Shown in pieces: positions 1 to 5,807 of a DNA stretch of 5,807 bases (its first letter is position 1; the number at the start of each line of letters is the position of its first letter). The DNA comes from Planctomycetota bacterium (lineage in GTDB: Bacteria > Planctomycetota > PLA2 > JAEUHO01): assembly GCA_026647295.1 (NCBI GenBank), contig JAPKHB010000258.1, positions 1-5,807 of the forward strand, read 5' to 3'. The notes beneath the pieces are model-generated. The model was not told the DNA's origin, ran no database searches, and saw nothing but the letters and a program-made list of their open reading frames with translations. Position numbers and translations under genes: made by a program.

Positions 1-570
1 GGTGTCGAGGAGGACCACGTCGCAGCCCAGTTCCTCGGCCCGCTGGACGCCCCGCCGGCAGATCTTCGGCGGCCGCCCGCCGACCTCGGCGTGCACCGGC
101 ACCTCGACCTGCTCGGCCAGGACCTTGAGCTGCTCGATCGCGGCCGGCCGCTGGACGTCGGCGGCGACGAGCAGGGGCTTCTTGCCCTCGCGCTTCTTGA
201 GGTAGCGGGCGACCTTGGCGGTCGTGGTGGTCTTGCCCGTGCCCTGGAGGCCCACCATCATGATCACGGTCGGCCCGCGGCTGCTCCAGGCGATGCGCGC
301 CTCGTGGCCGCCGAGCAGGGCGGTGATCTCGTCCTGGACGACCTTCACGAACTGGTCGGAGGGCCGCACGCCCTGGAGCGCCTCGAGGCCCAGCGCCTTG
401 GCGCGCACCCGCTCCACGAAGTCCTTCAGCACCTTGAGGTTCACGTCGGCCTCGAGCAGGGCCGTGCGGACCTCCTGGATCCCCTCTTCGATGTTCTTCT
501 CGGTGAGCCGACCGCCCCGGCCCAGGCCGGAGAAGATGCGGGAGAAGCGTCGGGCGAGGTTCTCGAACAC
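1..570 (-). CDS. ffh: Signal recognition particle GTPase Ffh, N-terminal part (runs off left edge)
   Basis: Ffh is the protein subunit of the signal recognition particle. It binds signal sequences on ribosomes and, as a GTPase with FtsY, delivers them to the membrane. Translation from the GTG at 568-570 gives MFENLARRFSRIFSGLG, a typical Ffh start. The helical N domain fills roughly residues 1-100. The G domain then opens with the P-loop GLQGTGKTTTT (G1, residues 107-117), followed by DVQRPAAIEQL (residues 138-148), the usual Ffh insertion-box region. The frame is open to position 1 and ends in GCDVVLLDT, just where the G3 motif DTAGR would continue. About 190 of roughly 450 residues are present; the rest of the G domain and the M domain lie outside. 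GTG is chosen because the family start aligns there and GGAG (582-585) lies 11 nt upstream, a somewhat long spacing. FtsY shares the G domain, but this N-terminus is Ffh-like. Confidence 0.95.
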   Translation of the reverse strand, partial: MFENLARRFSRIFSGLGRGGRLTEKNIEEGIQEVRTALLEADVNLKVLKDFVERVRAKALGLEALQGVRPSDQFVKVVQDEITALLGGHEARIAWSSRGPTVIMMVGLQGTGKTTTTAKVARYLKKREGKKPLLVAADVQRPAAIEQLKVLAEQVEVPVHAEVGGRPPKICRRGVQRAEELGCDVVLLDT

Positions 571-628
571 GAAGGGGGCTGCTCCGGGGCGGGCGGGGGG
601 ATCGGGCGACGGGCCGGGACGGCGGGCG

Positions 629-675
629 CCCCCGGCCGCCGGCCACCGGCCGCGGGCGCGCCGGCGGCCGCGGGG
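629..675 (-). repeat. Imperfect GC hairpin in the ffh leader
   Basis: The arms 629-643 and 660-675 pair as 11 bp, one bulged base (671), then 4 bp, around a 16-nt loop. It lies about 60 nt upstream of the ffh start codon, inside the predicted leader. No T tract follows in the ffh direction, so it is not a standard intrinsic terminator. Sequence this GC-rich makes stems often by chance, so function is uncertain. Confidence 0.35.
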
Positions 676-725
676 GGCCAGGGCGGGGAACGGGTCCCCC
701 CCGCCGGCGGCACCCCAAGCCGCGC

Positions 726-754
726 ATTGTGCCAGCCGCGTCGGGCGCGGATAA
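726..754 (-). promoter_or_regulatory. Candidate sigma70-type promoter for ffh
   Basis: On the minus strand, TTATCC (749-754) is a weak -35 (3 of 6). It lies 17 nt from CACAAT (726-731), a 4 of 6 match to the -10 consensus, preceded by TGG as in an extended -10. These are among the few A/T-containing words in an otherwise almost pure G/C spacer. Transcription would start near 719, giving ffh a leader of about 150 nt. This is inferred from motif spacing only; co-transcription with murA remains possible. Confidence 0.4.
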
Positions 755-785
755 GGCATTCCCGCCCCGCCGGGAGCCGGGGCGC

Positions 786-830
786 GGCCCCGCCCCCGGA
801 GGGCCGGTGCGCCCCCCGGGGCGGGGGGCC
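786..830 (-). terminator. GC hairpin just after murA, possible U-less terminator
   Basis: The arms 786-796 and 818-830 pair as 6 bp, a two-base bulge (823-824), then 5 bp, around a 21-nt loop. The stem starts only 2 nt past the murA stop codon (833-835). No run of T follows in the murA direction, so termination would need an unusual U-less mechanism or Rho. The position is the main argument; chance pairing in G/C runs is a serious alternative. Confidence 0.3.
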
Positions 831-832
831 GA

Positions 833-2125
<1,293 letters not shown>

Positions 2126-2131
2126 CGCGCC

Positions 2132-2137
2132 ACCTCC
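2132..2137 (-). promoter_or_regulatory. Shine-Dalgarno of murA
   Basis: The minus strand reads GGAGGT, followed by 6 nt and then the ATG at 2125. This near-perfect SD decides the start codon against the upstream in-frame ATG at 2173. Confidence 0.85.
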
Positions 2138-2139
2138 GG

Positions 2140-2188
2140 CCCCCGACCGCCGAACGGGGCCCGGGCCAAGCATCGGTCGGGGGACCGA
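2140..2188 (-). promoter_or_regulatory. Nested inverted repeat in the murA leader / divergent promoter region
   Basis: CCCCCGACCG (2140-2149) and CGGTCGGGGG (2174-2183) form a perfect 10-bp inverted repeat with a 24-nt spacer, which itself holds the palindrome GGCCCGGGCC (2158-2167). The right arm also takes part in a second, tighter hairpin: TCGGTC (2173-2178), GGGG, GACCGA (2183-2188). The two pairings exclude each other. In a murA transcript beginning upstream of 2188, the long stem would end 2 nt before the SD. It could be a translational switch, an operator, or chance structure in G/C-rich DNA. I found no convincing murA promoter. Confidence 0.35.
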
Positions 2189-2244
2189 CGGCCTCCAGGG
2201 GCACCGGACGGGGGCGCAGACGGCGGGGGCACGCGGCGGTCGAT

Positions 2245-2273
2245 TTGGGGGATCGCAGGCGGGCGGCTATGCT
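2245..2273 (+). promoter_or_regulatory. Candidate sigma70-type promoter for the TPR/alpha-CTD gene
   Basis: TTGGGG (2245-2250) resembles a -35 in its first three bases. It lies 17 nt from TATGCT (2268-2273), a 4 of 6 match to the -10 consensus. Transcription would start near 2280, leaving a leader of about 34 nt. That leader contains a 5-bp hairpin, CGGCC-TACC-GGCCG (2287-2300), directly before the SD. Spacing and position are good but the -35 is weak. Confidence 0.45.
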
Positions 2274-2300
2274 TCAGGATTCCGCCCGGCCTACCGGCCG

Positions 2301-2306
2301 AAGGAG
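2301..2306 (+). promoter_or_regulatory. Shine-Dalgarno of the TPR/alpha-CTD gene
   Basis: AAGGAG lies 7 nt upstream of the ATG at 2314. It fixes the start codon; the open frame extends back to 2062 but that extension is low-complexity and overlaps murA. Confidence 0.85.
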
Positions 2307-2313
2307 CCACTTC

Positions 2314-3684
2314 ATGTCCACGAGTGTTTCCGCGCCCGACACCACGCGCTTCCTCGAGAGCTTGAGCTTCCGGGCCGCCGACCTGGCCCAGCTCAAGCGC
2401 GCCGTGAGCGCCTCCAAGGAGGTGCGCCAGGGCGTCGAGGCCGCCGCGCGGGCCCCCGCGGGCGGCCCCCGGGCGGCGCTGCGCCAGGCCACGGCGCTGT
2501 ACCTGGTCTCGCGCCCGGAAGACGCCCTCGCGGTGCTCTCCCCGGACGACACCTCGCCGCAGGCCCAGCTCCTCCGCGGGGTCGCGGCGCTGGAGGCCGC
2601 CGACCCCGGCACGGCGTCCTCGGCCCTGGCCTCGCTGGTGGGCACGGAGATGGAGGGCGAGGTGTTCTTCACGCACCTGGCCACGGCGGCCGCGCTCGCG
2701 GGCGACGCGGCCACGGCGCGCAACGCCGCCGCCAAGCTCCCCGAGGGGGCCAACGCGCTGTACGCCGAGGGCATCGCGCTCGAGGCCGACGGCGAGTACG
2801 AGGAGGCGCGCCAGAAGTACGAGGCGGCCGTCCACCGGGACGGCCACCACGGCCGCGCGCTGTTCCGCCTGGCGCTGTACTACGACAAGTTGGGCAAGGA
2901 GGAGCGCGCGATCGACCTGTACCGGCGCTGCGCCGCGCTCAACCCGCCGCCGCTCGGGGCGCTGCAGAACCTGGCGCTGCTCTACGAGGACGAGGGCCGC
3001 TACGCCGAGGCCGAACAGTGCTACCGGCGCATCCTGCAGGGCGACCCGCAGCACGCGCGGGCGCGTGTCGGGCTCAAGGACGTCCAGGCCGCCCAGAACC
3101 AGTACTACGACGAGGACTCCGAGCGCCGCGAGGACCGCCGCGTGGCGGTGCTGCGGACCCCGATCTCGGAGTTCGAGCTCTCGGTGCGCTCGCGCAACTG
3201 CCTGTCCAAGATGAACATCCAGACGCTGGGCGACCTGGTCCGCAAGTCCGAGGCCGAGTTGCTGGCCTACAAGAACTTCGGCGAGACCTCCCTGCAGGAG
3301 ATCAAGGACATCCTGGCGCAGAAGTCGCTGCGGCTCGGGATGCTCCCGGACGACGAGGCGCCGCTGCAGGTGCCCGCGCGACCGGTCTCCGAGTCGCAGC
3401 TCGACGCCCTCTTCGGCGGGTCCGACGACCTGGACGACGAGGACGACGACGACGAGGGCGGCGAGGAGGGGCCGAGCGGAGAGGTGGCGCGCATGGCCAT
3501 CGAGGAACTCGAGTTGAGCATCCGCGCCAAGCGCTGCATGGAGTCGCTCGGCATCCACACCGTGGGCGACCTGCTCCAGCGCAGCGAGGCCGACCTCCTG
3601 GCCTCGAAGAACTTCGGGCACACCTCCTTGAGCGAGTTGCGCCGCAAGCTCGACGCCCTGGGGGTGACGCTCAAGCGCCGGTAG
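2314..3684 (+). CDS. TPR-repeat protein with two RNA polymerase alpha C-terminal domains
   Basis: The product is 456 residues. Residues 1-140 are helical and alanine-rich. Three TPR-type repeats follow at about 144-177, 178-211 and 213-246, with patterns such as ALYAEGIALEADGEYEEA and ALFRLALYYDKLGKEERAI. A first alpha-CTD spans about 283-342: FELSVRSRNCL, then TLGDLVRKSEAELL, NFGETSLQEIKDIL and LRLGM, close to E. coli alpha. By alignment R292 and N295 match E. coli R265 and N268, with G323 and S326 matching G296 and S299. A very acidic linker (about 370-386) leads to a second alpha-CTD at 396-456, with R404 but R407 in place of the asparagine. There is no alpha N-terminal dimerisation domain, so it cannot replace core RpoA. 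The CTDs suggest DNA or polymerase contact and the TPRs a protein partner, but the cellular role is unknown to me. I recall similar annotated proteins in Planctomycetota. No signal peptide or membrane segment is visible, so it is probably cytoplasmic. It diverges from murA and converges on ruvA. Confidence 0.9.
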   Translation: MSTSVSAPDTTRFLESLSFRAADLAQLKRAVSASKEVRQGVEAAARAPAGGPRAALRQATALYLVSRPEDALAVLSPDDTSPQAQLLRGVAALEAADPGTASSALASLVGTEMEGEVFFTHLATAAALAGDAATARNAAAKLPEGANALYAEGIALEADGEYEEARQKYEAAVHRDGHHGRALFRLALYYDKLGKEERAIDLYRRCAALNPPPLGALQNLALLYEDEGRYAEAEQCYRRILQGDPQHARARVGLKDVQAAQNQYYDEDSERREDRRVAVLRTPISEFELSVRSRNCLSKMNIQTLGDLVRKSEAELLAYKNFGETSLQEIKDILAQKSLRLGMLPDDEAPLQVPARPVSESQLDALFGGSDDLDDEDDDDEGGEEGPSGEVARMAIEELELSIRAKRCMESLGIHTVGDLLQRSEADLLASKNFGHTSLSELRRKLDALGVTLKRR

Positions 3685-3720
3685 CGCGACCCGGTCGCCG
3701 TGCGCGGGCGCGGCGCGGGG

Positions 3721-4305
3721 TCAGAGGCGCAGCGCCCGGCGCACGAGTTCGCCCGGGTCGGCCGGCGCCCCCTCGGCGAGGAGGCGCTCCACGCGGCGGC
3801 GCGCCTCGAGCGGATCCAGGCCCAGCGACTCGAGCGCCCGCGCCGCGTCGCCCGCCGGGCCGGCCGGGCCGGCCGGCGCGGCGGGCGCGCCCCCGTCGGC
3901 GCCCAGGCACCACTCCTCGCGCAGTTCGAGCACCACCCGCTCGGCGGTCTTGCGGCCCACGCCCTTCACCCGGCTCAAGGTCTTCAGGTCCCCGTGGATC
4001 ACGGCCGCGCGCAGTTCCGCCGCCGAGAGTCCCGAGAGCAGCCCCAGCGCGAGGCCGGGGCCGATCCCCGGGATGCGCAGGAGCCGGCGGAACACCGCCC
4101 GGTCGTCCTCCCGGACGAAGCCATAGAGCCGCCACTCGTCCTCGCGCACGACCAGGTGCAGCAACAGGGTTGCCTCGCCGCCCGGAGCGGGCAGGGCCTC
4201 GGCGGTCGCCAGCGGCATCAGGACGCGGTAGCCCAGCCCGCCGGCCTCGACCACCGCCGCCGCGGGTTCACGGGCCAGGATCCTGCCGCGGATGCGTTCG
4301 AGCAT
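3721..4305 (-). CDS. ruvA: Holliday junction branch migration complex subunit RuvA
   Basis: RuvA binds four-way DNA junctions and loads the RuvB helicase for branch migration in recombination and repair. The 194-residue product fits the family. An OB-fold domain covers about 1-65 (MLERIRGRI, GGLGYRV, VREDEWRLYGF); its E55 and D56 match the acidic-pin residues of E. coli RuvA by number. Two helix-hairpin-helix motifs follow: LLRIPGIGPGLALGLLS (75-91) and LSRVKGVGRKTAERVVLEL (110-128). A Pro/Ala/Gly linker (about 138-152) leads to the small C-terminal domain III that contacts RuvB (ALESLGLDPLEARR). The ATG at 4305 is chosen on family alignment; an upstream in-frame ATG (4647) would overlap asnS. 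No good SD is visible. The gene stands alone here: ruvC and ruvB are not adjacent, its 5' neighbour is divergent asnS, and its 3' end meets the TPR/alpha-CTD gene across 36 nt. Confidence 0.96.
   Translation of the reverse strand: MLERIRGRILAREPAAAVVEAGGLGYRVLMPLATAEALPAPGGEATLLLHLVVREDEWRLYGFVREDDRAVFRRLLRIPGIGPGLALGLLSGLSAAELRAAVIHGDLKTLSRVKGVGRKTAERVVLELREEWCLGADGGAPAAPAGPAGPAGDAARALESLGLDPLEARRRVERLLAEGAPADPGELVRRALRL
3856..3873 (+). repeat. Tandem 9-bp repeat inside ruvA
   Basis: CGGGCCGGC occurs twice in direct succession. On the coding (minus) strand it encodes residues 145-150 of the Ala-Gly-Pro linker between the central helix-hairpin-helix region and domain III of RuvA. The period is a multiple of three, so copy-number change would alter linker length without a frameshift. 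Confidence 0.6.
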
Positions 4306-4324
4306 GCCCCGGGAGTATGACCTG

Positions 4325-4367
4325 CCCGAGGGACCACCCTCGGGGGCGGGGCCCCGGCGCCCGGGGC
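4325..4367. repeat. Two adjacent perfect hairpins between ruvA and asnS
   Basis: CCCGAGGG (4325-4332), ACCA, CCCTCGGG (4337-4344) is a perfect 8-bp inverted repeat. GCCCCGG (4351-4357), CGC, CCGGGGC (4361-4367) is a perfect 7-bp one, 6 nt further on. They lie in the 112-nt divergent region, 19 nt from the ruvA start codon and about 50 nt from that of asnS. The first is the better candidate for an operator or structural element; the second is pure G/C and more likely to arise by chance. Confidence 0.4.
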
Positions 4368-4381
4368 GCGGCGGACGGAGC

Positions 4382-4410
4382 GGGACAGGGCGCGGGGGGG
4401 CGGCTACAAA
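4382..4410 (+). promoter_or_regulatory. Candidate asnS promoter placing the transcript start at the ATG
   Basis: GGGACA (4382-4387, 4 of 6 to the -35 consensus) is 17 nt from TACAAA (4405-4410, 4 of 6 to the -10 consensus). The -10 ends 7 nt before the asnS ATG at 4418, so transcription would begin at or next to the start codon and give a leaderless mRNA. The absence of a properly spaced SD agrees with this. Assignment rests on motifs only. Confidence 0.35.
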
Positions 4411-4417
4411 ACCCCGC

Positions 4418-5740
4418 ATGAAGGAGCGCGCCTGGATCGTCGACCTCCCCGGGCGCGTGGGCCAGGAGGTGGTGCTGCTGGGGTGGGTGCGCCACTGCCG
4501 CACCGCCGGGTCCCGGCTCTGCTTCCTCGAGGTGCGCGACGGGAGCGGCGACGTGCAGGTCGTGGTGCGCGAAGGGGAGGTCCCGGCCGCGGAGTTCGAG
4601 GCCGCGGCGCGCGTCCCCCTCGAGAGCAGCGTGCGGGTGGCGGGCACCGTGGTCGCGGCCCCCCGCCAGGCCGGGGGCGTCGAGTTGAAGGCCCGCGCGG
4701 TCGCGGTCGTGGCCGCGACGAAGGGCGACTACCCGCTCGGCAAGAAGGACCACGGGGTCGGCTACCTGATGGACCAGCGCCACCTGTGGCTGCGCTCGAC
4801 GCGCCCGCGCGCGGTGCTCAAGGTCCGGGCCGAGGTGATCCGCGCCGCGCGCGAGCACCTCGACGGCCTGGGCTACACCTGCGTGGACGCCCCCATCCTC
4901 ACGCCCGCCGCGGCGGAGGGCACCGCCACGCTGTTTCCGGTCGAGTACTTCGGCCAGACGGTGTACCTCTCCCAGACGGGCCAACTCCACATGGAGGCCG
5001 CGGCGCAGGCGCTCGGCCGGGTCTACTGCTTCGGCCCCACCTTCCGGGCCGAGAAGTCGAAGACCCGCCGCCACCTGACCGAGTTCTGGATGCTCGAGCC
5101 GGAGGCCGCGTTCGCGGACCTGGACGAGATGATGGACCTGATGGAGGGTCTGATCTCGACCGTGGTGGCCCGCGTGCTCGAGCGGTGCCGCGCCGAGCTC
5201 GACGCGCTCGGCCGCGACGTCGGGCGCCTTCAGACCTGCCGCCCGCCCTTCCCGCGCGTGAGCTACGACGAGGCGCTCGCGCGCCTGGCCGGCACGCCGG
5301 CCGAGATCCCCTGGGGCGAGGACTTCGGCGCCCCCCAGGAGGACCAGCTCTCCCTGGCCTACGACCGCCCGGTCCTGGTCCACCGCTTCCCGACCCGGAT
5401 CAAGGCCTTCTACATGCGCCCCGACCCCGAGCGCCCGGAGGTCGTTCTGGGCTGCGACCTGATCGCGCCGGAAGGCTACGGCGAGATCATCGGCGGCGGC
5501 GAGCGCTCGAGCGACCTGGCCCACCTCGAGGCCCAGCTCGACCTGCACCAACTGCCCCGGGCCGCCTACGAGTGGTACCTGGACCTGCGCCGCTACGGCG
5601 CCGCGCCCTCGGCCGGCTTCGGGATGGGCCTCGAACGCGTGGTGGCCTGGATCTGCGGCCTGGACCACGTCCGCGAGGCGGCCCCCTTCGCGCGCACGAT
5701 GTATAAATACTGGCTCGATAACGAACTATTTGGTAAGTAA
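4418..5740 (+). CDS. asnS: Asparaginyl-tRNA synthetase, extreme C-terminus replaced by AT-rich sequence
   Basis: AsnS charges tRNA-Asn with asparagine using ATP. It is a class IIb synthetase with an N-terminal OB-fold anticodon-binding domain (about 1-100; VVLLGWVRHCRTAGSRLCFLEV). The catalytic core shows SQTGQLHMEAAA (185-196), motif 2 with FRAE (209-212) and RRHLTEFWMLEPE (217-229), APEGYGEIIGGGER (350-363), and motif 3 GFGMGLERVVAW (400-411). TEFWMLEPE and APEGYGEIIGG point to AsnRS rather than AspRS. The 440-residue frame starts at the ATG at 4418, which fits the family; no SD is evident. Residues 1-428, to PFARTM, look normal. The last 12, YKYWLDNELFGK, do not match the usual ending (PFPR..xRxYP in relatives) and are encoded by AT-rich DNA after a sharp change near 5700. 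The native stop is therefore probably missing and the TAA at 5738-5740 belongs to the foreign segment. Domains needed for catalysis are complete. Confidence 0.93.
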   Translation: MKERAWIVDLPGRVGQEVVLLGWVRHCRTAGSRLCFLEVRDGSGDVQVVVREGEVPAAEFEAAARVPLESSVRVAGTVVAAPRQAGGVELKARAVAVVAATKGDYPLGKKDHGVGYLMDQRHLWLRSTRPRAVLKVRAEVIRAAREHLDGLGYTCVDAPILTPAAAEGTATLFPVEYFGQTVYLSQTGQLHMEAAAQALGRVYCFGPTFRAEKSKTRRHLTEFWMLEPEAAFADLDEMMDLMEGLISTVVARVLERCRAELDALGRDVGRLQTCRPPFPRVSYDEALARLAGTPAEIPWGEDFGAPQEDQLSLAYDRPVLVHRFPTRIKAFYMRPDPERPEVVLGCDLIAPEGYGEIIGGGERSSDLAHLEAQLDLHQLPRAAYEWYLDLRRYGAAPSAGFGMGLERVVAWICGLDHVREAAPFARTMYKYWLDNELFGK

Positions 5741-5807
5741 TTAAATTTTGACGCAGCATAAAGCTCCAATATTAAATATTGCAGATCATAGTTATATTTT
5801 CATATAT
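5701..5807. other. AT-rich terminal segment of foreign or chimeric origin
   Basis: By count, 29 of 107 bases are G or C (27%), against 76 of 100 in the preceding 5601-5700. The change happens within a few bases inside asnS codons 427-430. After the in-frame TAA (5738-5740) the plus strand has several more stops and no gene. On the minus strand an ATG at 5759 is preceded by GGAG (5764-5767, 4-nt spacing) and a TATGAT -10-like word (5785-5790). It opens a frame, MLRQNLITYQIVRYRASIYT, that runs into the joint; this may be the beginning of an unrelated leftward gene, but it is too short to identify. No insertion-sequence end or target duplication can be recognised in the bases available. Confidence 0.85.
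5767..5781. repeat. 15-bp AT-rich palindrome in the terminal segment
   Basis: CAATATT and AATATTG flank a single central A, giving a perfect 7-bp inverted repeat. It overlaps the GGAG of the possible minus-strand start by one base. It could be an operator-like site of whatever low-GC DNA this segment comes from, though short AT palindromes are common by chance. Confidence 0.5.

Noticed and set aside
716..736. TGGCAC on the minus strand as a sigma54 -24 element
   Set aside because: The required TTGC-type -12 element at 5-nt spacing is absent (GCGG instead), so a sigma70-type extended -10 fits better.
571..832. Possible SRP RNA (4.5S) gene next to ffh
   Set aside because: The conserved tetraloop and GGAAGCAGC-type internal loop sequences of SRP RNA are not present on either strand.
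3685..3720. Bidirectional terminator between the convergent TPR/alpha-CTD gene and ruvA
   Set aside because: The 36 nt contain only trivial GC pairings and no T tract on either side.
4268..5668. Minus-strand open frame antisense to asnS (466 codons)
   Set aside because: asnS on the plus strand is unambiguous along this span; the antisense frame is open only because stops are rare at this G+C.

Overview
This is a very GC-rich bacterial stretch (about three quarters G+C up to position ~5700). It carries five conserved or recognisable genes: a partial ffh, murA, a protein joining TPR repeats to two RNA polymerase alpha C-terminal domains (alpha-CTDs), ruvA and asnS. The TPR/alpha-CTD architecture is one I associate with Planctomycetota. 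That assignment rests on recollection of one family plus base composition, so treat it as a moderate inference.

Layout. Positions 1-570 (minus) hold the N-terminal 190 codons of ffh, starting at GTG and running off the left edge. Positions 571-832 are non-coding and GC-rich; they hold a candidate ffh promoter and two imperfect GC hairpins. murA occupies 833-2125 (minus) with a strong Shine-Dalgarno (SD). A 188-nt divergent region (2126-2313) separates it from the TPR/alpha-CTD gene (2314-3684, plus); it contains a nested inverted repeat on the murA side and a plausible sigma70-type promoter and SD on the other. That gene converges on ruvA (3721-4305, minus) across 36 nt with no clear terminator. 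ruvA and asnS (4418-5740, plus) diverge from a 112-nt region with two perfect hairpins; neither start has a convincing SD.

At about 5700 the composition drops abruptly, from 76% G+C in 5601-5700 to 27% in 5701-5807. The change falls inside the last codons of asnS and replaces the expected C-terminus with unrelated sequence. This is either a chimeric contig end or a real insertion or recombination joint, and it is the most striking anomaly in the window.

Functionally these are housekeeping genes: membrane protein targeting (Ffh), peptidoglycan precursor synthesis (MurA), Holliday-junction processing (RuvA) and Asn-tRNA charging (AsnS). They sit around one lineage-type protein with a possible transcription role. 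They do not form one operon, and orientation changes at almost every gene. I see no CRISPR array, tRNA, rRNA, complete mobile element or defence system. The item closest to an under-described system is the TPR/tandem alpha-CTD protein.
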